A stretch of 64,000 nt of DNA from UBA1422 sp041752735 (lineage in GTDB: Bacteria; Bacillota; Clostridia; Peptostreptococcales; Anaerovoracaceae), in contig JBGSVW010000007.1 in the NCBI GenBank assembly GCA_041752735.1, positions 1 through 64,000 of the forward strand. The letters are read 5' to 3'. A program made the position numbers and the translations under genes. Below, piece after piece: positions 48,784 through 56,893 of this stretch (position 1 is its first letter; every line of letters begins with the position of its first letter). Below the pieces are notes generated by a model. It was given only the letters and a program-made list of their open reading frames with translations. It was not told the origin of the DNA and searched no databases.

Positions 48784-49568
48784 GAATGTTCTCCTTTTTT
48801 CACTTGCTGTTCGGCGGTTGGCCGAAGCTGCAGGGATTTTTTGCGAAAGTAAAAATATAATAATGCACAGACGACGATGACAGTAAGACTCAACAATTGA
48901 GCTTGCTTAAAGGGCCCAAACATCAGACTGTCAGTCCTGAGTGCCTCAACAGCGAATCGTTCCACCGAATACAGGATGCCGTAAAGGCATGCAATTTGAC
49001 CTGCGAACCGTGGTCGTTTGTCGAACCAGATAAGGAATAAAAATAATAAGAAGCACCAGACGGATTCATAAAGAAAAGTAGGATGGACTTTCACCCCATC
49101 TACCATAATCCCCCAGGGCAAATCAGTGGGTCCTCCATGGGCTTCGGCATTGAAATAGTTCCCCCAACGGCCAATGGCCTGAGCCAGAGCAATGCCGGGG
49201 ACGACAGCGTCTACCATATCTACAAAACTGATGTGTTTGTAGCGAGTCATGAACCATGCAGCCAAGAGGCCTCCCAACAAGCCGCCATGTATAGCTAGGC
49301 CGCCACCTCGTACATTTAGTATTTGTGCAGGATCAATGGAAAAATAATCCCAGTTAAAGACTACATAATACAGTCTGGCGCATATCACGCCCACCGGAAT
49401 ACTAATAATTAAAATATCCAATACCGTATCCCCTGAAATCCCACGTTTGGGTCCACGAATATAGAACACCAAGGTGCCCAGGGCGATGCCGGTTGCAACC
49501 AGAATTCCGTACCATCGGATATCTAAATCAAATAATGTAAAAGCCACAGGATTGGGCATAGGTTTCAC
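48780..49568 (-). CDS. lgt: Prolipoprotein diacylglyceryl transferase
   Basis: A 262-residue polytopic membrane enzyme that attaches diacylglycerol to the lipobox Cys of prelipoproteins. Hallmarks: IRWYGILVATGIALG, GGLAIHGGLLGGLLAAW, and the Lgt signature ALAQAIGRWGNYFNAEAHGGPT. About seven membrane segments. AAGGAGTGAAA lies before the start. It heads a minus-strand unit lgt-ychF-deoC. It would serve the lipoproteins encoded at 3930 and 26755. Confidence 0.96.
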   Translation of the reverse strand: MKPMPNPVAFTLFDLDIRWYGILVATGIALGTLVFYIRGPKRGISGDTVLDILIISIPVGVICARLYYVVFNWDYFSIDPAQILNVRGGGLAIHGGLLGGLLAAWFMTRYKHISFVDMVDAVVPGIALAQAIGRWGNYFNAEAHGGPTDLPWGIMVDGVKVHPTFLYESVWCFLLFLFLIWFDKRPRFAGQIACLYGILYSVERFAVEALRTDSLMFGPFKQAQLLSLTVIVVCALLYFYFRKKSLQLRPTAEQQVKKGEHS

Positions 49569-49645
49569 TCCTTTACTGATGCAGAATCAAATCTGCCTCA
49601 CCGAGTATTATACCTTGCAAGCCAGTACTTCTCAACATTCTTTCA

Positions 49646-49673
49646 TTGTTTTTCCCAAAAACTTTGATACAAT
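49646..49673 (+). promoter_or_regulatory. sfsA promoter abutting the start codon
   Basis: TTGTTT (49646-49651), 16 bp, TACAAT (49668-49673). The ATG begins six bases later at 49680, at or next to the expected transcription start. No ribosome site lies between, so a leaderless mRNA is predicted. Confidence 0.5.
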
Positions 49674-49679
49674 GGATTT

Positions 49680-50402
49680 ATGAAATATGATTCAATGATA
49701 AAAGGAATCTTCGTGGAAAGGCCCAACCGATTTATCGCCAGGGTTCTCATCCATGGAGAAGAAGCACTAGCACATGTAAAAAATACCGGACGCTGTAAAG
49801 AACTACTGGTCCCAGGAGCAACAATTTACCTTGAGGACCACATTCACAGAATGGGGACTAGAAAACTCCGATATTCTTTGATTGCGGTAGAAAAAGGCAA
49901 CCTGCTGGTCAATATGGATTCCCAGGCGCCTAACGTCATTGTAGCGGAAGCCCTTACCCTTGGCGCCCTGATTTTGCCGGGTATGACACCACCGATTCGA
50001 TTCAGGAGGGAACAGAGCTATGGAACATCAAGACTGGATTTTTCCTTGGAAGACAGCCTTGGCAGAATTGGTTTCCTTGAGGTGAAAGGTGTGACCCTAG
50101 AAGAAGATCTACATTGCAGATTTCCGGATGCACCGACCCTAAGGGGGCGTAAGCATTTAGAAGAGCTGGAAAAGGCCGTGGGTGAAGGGTTTTTAGGGTT
50201 TGTTGTATTTATTCTGCAAATGAAAGGCGTCATATCATTTCGACCCAATGATGAAATGGACCCGGCTTTTGGAAAGGCGCTTCGAAGTGCTGCGAGCACA
50301 GGTGTTGTGGTGCTTGCCTATGATTGTGAAGTGACGGAGTCCACGTTAGGGGTGTATGGACCTGTAACCGTTGAATTAACTGATAATTTGTATAGCAAAT
50401 AG
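49680..50402 (+). CDS. sfsA: Sugar fermentation stimulation protein homologue SfsA
   Basis: A 240-residue SfsA protein. Family markers: FVERPNRFIARVLIHGEEALAHVKNTGRCKELL, SRLDFSLED, and FLEVKGVTLEED with nuclease-fold acidic residues, then FPDAPTLRGRKHLEEL. It has a nuclease-like C-terminal fold; DNA binding and a role in maltose gene expression were reported for E. coli, but the biochemical function is unsettled. The start codon lies six bases past a -10 box. It is divergent from lgt. Confidence 0.94.
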   Translation: MKYDSMIKGIFVERPNRFIARVLIHGEEALAHVKNTGRCKELLVPGATIYLEDHIHRMGTRKLRYSLIAVEKGNLLVNMDSQAPNVIVAEALTLGALILPGMTPPIRFRREQSYGTSRLDFSLEDSLGRIGFLEVKGVTLEEDLHCRFPDAPTLRGRKHLEELEKAVGEGFLGFVVFILQMKGVISFRPNDEMDPAFGKALRSAASTGVVVLAYDCEVTESTLGVYGPVTVELTDNLYSK

Positions 50403-50493
50403 ACCGACATCTTGTGAGAGTTTTCAGACAAACCACTATATATGGGGCATAATATTGGTTTCCCTGAAAAAACAAAATACAATTCCCAAAAAA

Positions 50494-50517
50494 GTGGGCG
50501 CTTATGCCCATTTTTTT
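50494..50517 (+). terminator. Terminator after sfsA
   Basis: TGGGC (50495-50499) pairs with GCCCA (50506-50510) across a six-base loop, extended by A-T pairs into a run of seven T. Confidence 0.8.
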
Positions 50518-50528
50518 ATTGCTAATGG

Positions 50529-50560
50529 TTGTAAAGTGGAGGGAAGTGGAGTAAAGTGGT
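50529..50560 (+). promoter_or_regulatory. MraZ operator (three AAAGTGG-type repeats)
   Basis: AAAGTGG (50533-50539), GAAGTGG (50543-50549) and AAAGTGG (50553-50559) recur at an exact 10-bp period, 57 bases upstream of mraZ. MraZ proteins are known to bind such tandem GTGG-containing repeats at the head of division clusters and regulate their own operon. A possible promoter (TTGTAA 50529-50534, 17 bp, TAAAGT 50552-50557) overlaps the repeats. Confidence 0.8.
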
Positions 50561-50616
50561 ATTCAAATAGGATGTAGAAGTGTCCCATTTGGGGCAGAGT
50601 GGTGTAGGAGTACTTC

Positions 50617-51024
50617 ATGTTTTCAGGAGAATACTACAATTCCATAGATTCGAAGTACAGATTGATTGTACCAGCCAAGTTCAGAGATGAACTGGGCCGT
50701 AAGTGCTATATCACCAAAAGCAATGATAATTGCCTCTATCTATTCACTCTTGAAGAGTGGGAGCGGCATGCCAGAGAATTAATGGCATTACCAACCGGAT
50801 CCGCTGAAGCCAGAATCAGAATCAGAAAATTTACTGCCAACGCCGTAGAAGTCGAGGTCGATTCCCAATACAGGATCACCATTCCACAGAAATTAAGGGA
50901 ACTGGTGTCAATCCAAAAGGAAGTGGTCACTGTGGGATTCATCAACAAAATCGAAATCTGGAGCAGGGAAGAGTACGAACGAATCATGCAACTTCCTGAC
51001 AATGGCGAATATGAATACGTTTAA
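50617..51024 (+). CDS. mraZ: Transcriptional regulator MraZ
   Basis: A 135-residue protein with two SpoVT/AbrB-like swapped-hairpin motifs: MFSGEYYNSIDSKYRLIVPAKFRD and the second VEVDSQYRITIPQKLRE. It forms ring-shaped oligomers that bind the repeats upstream and autoregulate the division cluster. A TAGGAG ribosome site lies seven bases before the start. It overlaps the next gene. Confidence 0.97.
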   Translation: MFSGEYYNSIDSKYRLIVPAKFRDELGRKCYITKSNDNCLYLFTLEEWERHARELMALPTGSAEARIRIRKFTANAVEVEVDSQYRITIPQKLRELVSIQKEVVTVGFINKIEIWSREEYERIMQLPDNGEYEYV

Positions 51025-51958
51025 GCATACTTCGGTGCTGCTGGCAGAATCACTGGAAGGCCTGAAGATTAAGTCTGATGGCATCTATGTGGATGGAACA
51101 CTTGGCGGTGGCGGGCATGCCGAAGAAATATGCAAACGACTAAATGAAAAGGGAACGTTAATCGGCATAGACAGGGACCAAGATGCCCTGGATGCGGCGC
51201 AAGAAAGACTGAAACCATATCCGTGCAAAAAAATATTCATACAGAGCAATTATGCGGAGATTGGTGAAATATTAAAAGAGTTACAGTTGACCGGCATCGA
51301 TGGCGCATTACTGGACCTAGGGGTTTCGTCCTTTCAGCTTGATAACCCAAGTCGTGGGTTTTCCTACATGCAAGAAGCGCCGCTGGATATGCGGATGAAT
51401 AGGGAAGATGGGTTTACCGCCTACGAGGTGGTCAACACATACAGCCAAAAAGAATTAACCAGAATCATCACCCGATACGGTGAAGAGCGGTGGGCGGCTC
51501 GAATCGCAGCATTCATTGAAAAGGAACGAAAGAAAGGCCCCATTGAAAACACTTTCCAACTGGTGGAGATCATCAAGGCAGCCATTCCGGCCGCCGCCAG
51601 AAGGGAAGGACCACACCCGGCAAAAAGAACTTTTCAAGCTATCAGAATCGAAGTTAATGATGAATTGGGACAATTAGAGAAAGCCGTTGCAGCATTCTGC
51701 GATGCGCTTAATGAGGGGGGGAGATTTTGTGTCATCACATTTCATTCCCTGGAAGACCGAATCGTCAAAGAAATATTCCAGCAACGTCTGGATCCTTGCA
51801 CCTGTCCCAAAGATTTTCCCCAGTGCGTCTGTGGCAAAGAACCGGACATCGTAAAAATAACTAGAAAACCTACCACTCCGGGAGAAACCGAGTTGGAAGA
51901 GAACCCCCGATCTAGAAGCGCTAAACTGCGCGTGATTGAGAAAAGGCGGAGAGCATAA
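51002..51958 (+). CDS. rsmH: 16S rRNA (cytosine-1402-N4) methyltransferase
   Basis: A 315-318-residue SAM methyltransferase acting on C1402 of 16S rRNA. SAM site YVDGTLGGGGHAEEICKRL, GALLDLGVSSFQLDNPSRGFSY, the HPAKRTFQAIRIEVNDEL motif and CVITFHSLEDRIVK are family signatures. Two ATGs, 51002 and 51011, lie inside mraZ; MNTFKHTSVLLAE from 51011 looks more like the family start. Neither has a good ribosome site, so coupling to mraZ translation is likely. Confidence 0.97.
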   Translation: MANMNTFKHTSVLLAESLEGLKIKSDGIYVDGTLGGGGHAEEICKRLNEKGTLIGIDRDQDALDAAQERLKPYPCKKIFIQSNYAEIGEILKELQLTGIDGALLDLGVSSFQLDNPSRGFSYMQEAPLDMRMNREDGFTAYEVVNTYSQKELTRIITRYGEERWAARIAAFIEKERKKGPIENTFQLVEIIKAAIPAAARREGPHPAKRTFQAIRIEVNDELGQLEKAVAAFCDALNEGGRFCVITFHSLEDRIVKEIFQQRLDPCTCPKDFPQCVCGKEPDIVKITRKPTTPGETELEENPRSRSAKLRVIEKRRRA

Positions 51959-52386
51959 TGATTACAGCAGAACAATGGTACGAATATCAGGGAAATTATT
52001 CGAAATACGGGTTTGACATGAAACCCCGTGTTGCTGTACCCAAAAAGACCGTCGTCAGGACAACCGTCATTGATCGCCGTAAACTGATCTTTTTCATTCT
52101 TGTCGTAGGATTTGTCTTTATTGCGGCAATTGTAGCCTCAGCTTATGCAGCATCAATTGCATACTCCAATAACGAATTAAAGACCGAAATCAATATGTTG
52201 CAAGGCGAAGTGGATGCATTGTCCATTGATATTGAAAGTGCCAGCAATGTGCAAACCATCGAAAAGCGAGCAATAGAGGAACTGGGAATGGTTTATCCAA
52301 GAGATGACCAATATGTTCAAATCGCTGGACAGGAAGCACCGGGCAGCGACTTTGCATTATTGCTGAAAGCGGCAGCATTTAACTGA
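51958..52386 (+). CDS. ftsL: Cell division protein FtsL-like
   Basis: A 142-residue bitopic membrane protein. A cytoplasmic segment of about 45 residues precedes one helix (LIFFILVVGFVFIAAIVASAYAASI, about 43-67), followed by an extracellular coiled coil (NNELKTEINMLQGEVDALSIDIESA) and a short tail. This matches FtsL/DivIC-type septum proteins, and its place between rsmH and the division transpeptidase fits ftsL. The primary sequence is too divergent for a firm call by motif. Its ATG overlaps the rsmH stop by one base. Confidence 0.8.
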   Translation: MITAEQWYEYQGNYSKYGFDMKPRVAVPKKTVVRTTVIDRRKLIFFILVVGFVFIAAIVASAYAASIAYSNNELKTEINMLQGEVDALSIDIESASNVQTIEKRAIEELGMVYPRDDQYVQIAGQEAPGSDFALLLKAAAFN

Positions 52387-52403
52387 GAGTTGTGATTGCA
52401 ACA

Positions 52404-52482
52404 TTGAGTACAACCGTATAAAATATATAATATTGAAGTCAGACAACTGAATGATCAATTTCATAAGTGTCTGACTTTTTTT
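52404..52482 (+). promoter_or_regulatory. Promoter followed at once by a terminator-like hairpin, upstream of the division PBP
   Basis: TTGAGT (52404-52409), 16 bp, TATAAT (52426-52431) would start RNA about 52438. A 10-bp stem AAGTCAGACA (52436-52445) and TGTCTGACTT (52468-52477) then runs into five further T. The hairpin could stop transcripts coming from mraZ-ftsL, or fold at the 5' end of the new transcript and attenuate it. Confidence 0.55.
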
Positions 52483-52499
52483 CAGAGAGGAATGCAATC

Positions 52500-54473
52500 A
52501 TGAGACCCATTGATCGAAAAAGCAAAAGCAGAATTATCATTTTCTTTGGTATCTTTTGTATTGCGCTTTTGGCATTATGCATTCGCGTGGGATATCTCCA
52601 AATTGTAAATGCTGATGAGCTTACAAAAAAAGCAATCATACAGCAAACCAATGATGAAGAGCTTGAAGCAAAGCGTGGGGTAATCACCGACCGAAACGGT
52701 AAAGAACTGGCTGTCAGCTCTATTTGTTACAGTGTTTGGATTAGGCCGTCTGCCATCAGTAAGGACAAACTGGACGAAGTAGCCACAACACTCAGTCAGT
52801 TATTGAGCTTTCCGAAAGAAAAGGTTTCTGCGGACCTAATCCAGGACAAAACCCTTATTAAAATTGCAAAATACTTGAACCGGGACACCGCAGATGCCAT
52901 ACGGGAGGCACAGATACCTGGTGTTTCAATCACCGAAGAAACGAAGAGATATTACCCTTTGGGTGACTTCGCATCTTCACTCCTTGGAAGTGTTACCGAT
53001 GACAATCAAGGTTTGACCGGCTTGGAACTGCAATACAACAAATACCTCAAAGGCATTTCCGGACGATGGGTATTGAATACCGATGCATCGGGAAACCCCC
53101 TTTCGTATGGGGAAAAGAGTTACTTTGAACCGGTAAACGGAGCAACGGTACAATTGACAGTCGATGAAGTCATACAGCATTATGTGGAGCAATCCATTGA
53201 TCAGGTGATGGAAGATACCGATGCGGATGGTGTCCAATGCATCGTCATGAACCCAAAAACAGGTGAAATCTTAGGGATGGCAGTCTCTCCCTCTTTTGAT
53301 TCCAATGATCCACGAACTCCATTAGCAGAGGAAGACAAGAAAACGCTGGCTTCTTTAACAGGATCTGCCCAACTGGATTTCTTGAATAAAATGTGGCGTA
53401 ATCCACTGGTTCAGGATACATATGAGCCAGGGTCAACCGCTAAGCTACTGACCACTGCAATTGTTTTAGAGGAAGGGCTTGTAGCCAAAAATGAAACCTT
53501 TACTTGCACTGGTGCGATTGATATTGCCGGCACAACTTTGCATTGCTGGAGAATCGGGAAACCCCATGGCGTGGAAACCCTTTCAGAAGCCCTTGGGAAC
53601 TCCTGTAACCCTGTATTTGCCGAACTTGGGGGCAGAATAGGACTAGAGAAGTACTATGGGTACATGGAGACGTTTGGGATTACTAAGAAGACCGGCATAG
53701 ATTTTCCAGGTGAAGCAAATTCAATCCTTCAGGACATCGATACCGCTGGACCTGTGGGCCTGGCAACAATGGCATATGGCCAAGGTATTGCCGTCACGCC
53801 AATACAGCTATTAAGTGCAGTCTGCTCTTTGGGGAACAATGGAATGCTGATGCAGCCCAAACTGGTGGACAAAATTGTCGCTGAGGACGGAACGCTTATC
53901 AAAGAATATCCCAATGTAGAAGTAAGGCAAACCGTATCTGAAGCTACAGCCAAAGAGATTAGTCTTATGATGGAGTCAGTTGTAGCAGAAGGTGGGGGAG
54001 GCAATGCCAAAATATCCGGCTATCGGGTCGGAGGAAAGACTGGAACCGCATACAAAGTTCTAAATGGAGCATATACCAATGAAGTATGCGCCTCTTTTGT
54101 AGGTATGGCCCCCATGGATGACCCGCAAGTGGCAATTTTATTTATTGTTGACAACCCCAAAGGCGTCAAGTATGGAAGTATCACCGCGGCACCGGGTGCC
54201 AAGGTAATCCTCGAAAATGTACTGCGTTATCTGAATGTAAAACCGGTGTATACTGCTGAAGAGAAACAAACAAACAGTAGTCATACCACCACAGTTCCAA
54301 ACATCATTGGCGAAAGCTTTAGCGAGGCCATTGGCATTTTAGGTGGTAGCTCTCTCAATTATATAGTATCTCCTGCAATGACAAGCGGAAGTGACTTCAT
54401 CATCAAAGACCAGTACCCAAAACCGGGTGAAGAAGTGACAGTTGATGAGGTGGTATATCTGTACAGAGAATAG
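52500..54473 (+). CDS. Division-type class B penicillin-binding protein with one PASTA domain
   Basis: A 657-residue transpeptidase of the FtsI/PBP2B/SpoVD type that cross-links septal peptidoglycan. One N-terminal membrane helix (IIIFFGIFCIALLALCIRVGYLQ), a PBP dimerisation domain (EAKRGVITDRNGKELAVSS), then the transpeptidase domain with STAK in EPGSTAKLLTTA (nucleophile Ser), the SCN motif in LGNSCNPVF and KTGTA. The C-terminal 60 residues form a PASTA domain (TTVPNIIGESFSEAIGIL). ATG 52500 follows AGAGAGG; an upstream in-frame start at 52467 falls inside the hairpin. Whether it is PBP2B-like or SpoVD-like cannot be decided from this. Confidence 0.94.
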   Translation: MRPIDRKSKSRIIIFFGIFCIALLALCIRVGYLQIVNADELTKKAIIQQTNDEELEAKRGVITDRNGKELAVSSICYSVWIRPSAISKDKLDEVATTLSQLLSFPKEKVSADLIQDKTLIKIAKYLNRDTADAIREAQIPGVSITEETKRYYPLGDFASSLLGSVTDDNQGLTGLELQYNKYLKGISGRWVLNTDASGNPLSYGEKSYFEPVNGATVQLTVDEVIQHYVEQSIDQVMEDTDADGVQCIVMNPKTGEILGMAVSPSFDSNDPRTPLAEEDKKTLASLTGSAQLDFLNKMWRNPLVQDTYEPGSTAKLLTTAIVLEEGLVAKNETFTCTGAIDIAGTTLHCWRIGKPHGVETLSEALGNSCNPVFAELGGRIGLEKYYGYMETFGITKKTGIDFPGEANSILQDIDTAGPVGLATMAYGQGIAVTPIQLLSAVCSLGNNGMLMQPKLVDKIVAEDGTLIKEYPNVEVRQTVSEATAKEISLMMESVVAEGGGGNAKISGYRVGGKTGTAYKVLNGAYTNEVCASFVGMAPMDDPQVAILFIVDNPKGVKYGSITAAPGAKVILENVLRYLNVKPVYTAEEKQTNSSHTTTVPNIIGESFSEAIGILGGSSLNYIVSPAMTSGSDFIIKDQYPKPGEEVTVDEVVYLYRE

Positions 54474-54514
54474 CTGATGTTGTATAATATAACGGTTATG
54501 CCGGAGGAAAGAAT

Positions 54515-55903
54515 ATGAGAACATTCAGCATGCGAGAAATCGCAGAAGTGACTGGTGGCCGGTTGATTTCGGGCACAGAAAATGCGCTGGTTCAGCGGGT
54601 TAGCAAGGATTCCAGAGATGTGACTTTGGACACCTTGTTTTTCGCATTAATCGGGCAGAATCACGATGCTCACGAATTTTTACCTCAAGTCCTTACAGGT
54701 GGATGCGGTAACTGGATTGTTTCGAATCTGGAGGCTTTACACGTTGAAGGGATTGAAAATGCCAATATCATATTAGTTGAAGATACCCAGGAGGCATTAA
54801 TTAGGCTTGCGGTTTTTGTTTTGGATGAGATGCAAGCCATTAAAATTGGCGTTACCGGGAGCGTCGGAAAAACATCAACAAAGGACATGGTTTATGCAGT
54901 CTGCAGTCAACAATATAAAACCGGTAAGACGCAGGCCAATTTAAATACCAACATTGGAATTTCAATGTGTATATTGGATTTTGATCCTGACATAAAGGTA
55001 GCGGTACTTGAGATGGGCACTGACCATCCCGGAGAAATCGACCAGGTCGTACGAGTATTTCGACCGCATATCGGATTGATCACAAATATTGGCCAATCCC
55101 ATCTGGAACATTTCGGCACAAGAGAAGGCATCTATCGGGCAAAAATGGAAATGACGAATTATTTTACCTCAAATGACTTGCTCATTATTCAGCGAGGGGC
55201 TGATTTTCTTAGAAAGGAACAAATGGAGTCTTCTTACCGGATTCAATCAGTGGGGAAAGAGGAAGAAGATGACTTTATCGTAACAGGCATTCAGCTCACA
55301 AATAGGTTAAGCACTGAATTCGACCTGACATACTTAGGAGAATCCGTTCACTTCTTGTTGCCGGTATTAGGTTCACATCATGCAATGAATGCAGCACAAG
55401 CAGTAGCGGTGGGCGTTGAGTTGGGTATCTCCCTTGCCGAGGCTGCAAAGGGACTTTCTTCTTTTCAGATTACAGCTGGTAGAATGGATATTAAATCAGA
55501 AAAAGGGATGAGGAACGCTGTCATTATTGATGATGCGTATAACGCCAGCCCGGACTCAATGCGTGCAGGAATTCAAACGCTACTATCCATGGAAGGCCCA
55601 CGCAAAGTTGCTATCCTGGGAGACATGTTTGAGCTGGGGTCGCAGGCTATAGCTTTTCATCGGGAAGTGGGAAAATTCGCTGCGGATGCAGGCGTGGATT
55701 TGATTTTAGGCGTCGGCGACCTGTCCAAAGAATTGGTGGATGCCGCAGGACCCAACGCGAAACACTTTATAACCAAACAGGACTTAATGAAGGAATTGCC
55801 AGGTTTGATTCATAATAATGACATCATCTTAATCAAAGCATCCAGAGGCATGGCCTTGGATGAAGTGGTCGATTATTTACTCAATACAAGGGAGATTCAA
55901 TGA
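54515..55903 (+). CDS. murF: UDP-MurNAc-tripeptide:D-Ala-D-Ala ligase
   Basis: A 462-residue Mur ligase that adds D-Ala-D-Ala to the UDP-MurNAc tripeptide. The N-terminal domain holds VSKDSRDVTLDTLFFALIG, the P-loop is GVTGSVGKTSTKDM, the central motif is LNTNIGISMCILD, and the C-terminal domain has DDAYNASPDSMRAGI and LGDMFELG. GGAGGAAA precedes the start, and a TATAAT (54483-54488) is a possible internal promoter. No murE gene precedes it, unlike the usual cluster. Its end overlaps mraY by four bases. Confidence 0.97.
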   Translation: MRTFSMREIAEVTGGRLISGTENALVQRVSKDSRDVTLDTLFFALIGQNHDAHEFLPQVLTGGCGNWIVSNLEALHVEGIENANIILVEDTQEALIRLAVFVLDEMQAIKIGVTGSVGKTSTKDMVYAVCSQQYKTGKTQANLNTNIGISMCILDFDPDIKVAVLEMGTDHPGEIDQVVRVFRPHIGLITNIGQSHLEHFGTREGIYRAKMEMTNYFTSNDLLIIQRGADFLRKEQMESSYRIQSVGKEEEDDFIVTGIQLTNRLSTEFDLTYLGESVHFLLPVLGSHHAMNAAQAVAVGVELGISLAEAAKGLSSFQITAGRMDIKSEKGMRNAVIIDDAYNASPDSMRAGIQTLLSMEGPRKVAILGDMFELGSQAIAFHREVGKFAADAGVDLILGVGDLSKELVDAAGPNAKHFITKQDLMKELPGLIHNNDIILIKASRGMALDEVVDYLLNTREIQ

Positions 55904-56859
55904 ACATCTATTATATTTTTGGAATTGGCGTTTTTGCCTTCGCAATTGGAATGCTACTGACTGCATTTCTGATTCCCGTTCTAAAAAAAGCAAAAGCCGG
56001 ACAAAACATAAGAGAAGAGGGGCCGGCATCACATCATATCAAAGCAGGCACCCCAAGCATGGGTGGACTGGCAATCATCGGAGCGATTATTGTGGCTGGA
56101 ATTGCCGGCGGTGCTTGGGCGCCTGATACTTTTGCAGCACTTCTGGGTTTTTTGCTATTTGCAGCCATAGGGTTTATTGATGATTACCTGAAAGTAGTGA
56201 AAAAGCAAAATGAAGGATTATTGGCATGGCAGAAATTTTCAATGCAGTTTGTCATTTCCCTGGGATTCGCCATATATATGGTTCTGCTTTCCAGTTCAGG
56301 CACTGAAGTTTTTATACCATTTTGGAATCAGACAATCGATTTTGGTGGCTGGTATATTCCATTTATTGTGTTCACTATTCTTGCGATGGTCAATGCAATC
56401 AACTTGACGGACGGTTTGGATGGACTGGCGACAGGCGTCACAGCAATTGTAACAATGTTTTTTGTTTTTCTGGCATATAGGACCGGAAACGAATTGGAAG
56501 CAATGATTTATGTAAGCATCACAGGTGCTTGCCTGGGATTTTTAGTGTATAACCGATATCCGGCAAAAATCTTTATGGGAGATACCGGCTCACTTGCCTT
56601 GGGTGGTGCAGTTGCATTGACGGCAATTGTCATGAAAATGGAGCTTTTTCTTCCGATTGTTGGCTTTATTTATGTGGTTGAAGCGTTATCGGTTGTGCTA
56701 CAGGTTGGATATTTTAAGGCTACCAAGGGAAAGAGGATTTTCAAAATGGCACCCATTCATCATCATTTTGAAAAATCAGGCATGCAGGAAACTAAAGTTG
56801 TGCTTCTCTTTTGGCTGGTAACTATGATTTGTTGTCTGGGTGCGTTGATTACCCTATAG
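55900..56859 (+). CDS. mraY: Phospho-MurNAc-pentapeptide transferase
   Basis: A 319-residue membrane enzyme with ten helices that makes lipid I from UDP-MurNAc-pentapeptide and undecaprenyl phosphate. Conserved acidic sites: FIDDYLKVVKKQNEG, VNAINLTDGLDGLATG and FMGDTGSLALGG; the late APIHHHFE motif is also present. The start overlaps murF as ATGA. Confidence 0.98.
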   Translation: MNIYYIFGIGVFAFAIGMLLTAFLIPVLKKAKAGQNIREEGPASHHIKAGTPSMGGLAIIGAIIVAGIAGGAWAPDTFAALLGFLLFAAIGFIDDYLKVVKKQNEGLLAWQKFSMQFVISLGFAIYMVLLSSSGTEVFIPFWNQTIDFGGWYIPFIVFTILAMVNAINLTDGLDGLATGVTAIVTMFFVFLAYRTGNELEAMIYVSITGACLGFLVYNRYPAKIFMGDTGSLALGGAVALTAIVMKMELFLPIVGFIYVVEALSVVLQVGYFKATKGKRIFKMAPIHHHFEKSGMQETKVVLLFWLVTMICCLGALITL

Positions 56860-56893
56860 AAGATTATAAAAAAATTGAAAGGTAGGAAACAAA

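Noticed and set aside
50230..50511. Minus-strand frame between sfsA and mraZ
   Set aside because: It runs through the sfsA coding end and a terminator, without ribosome site or recognisable motif.
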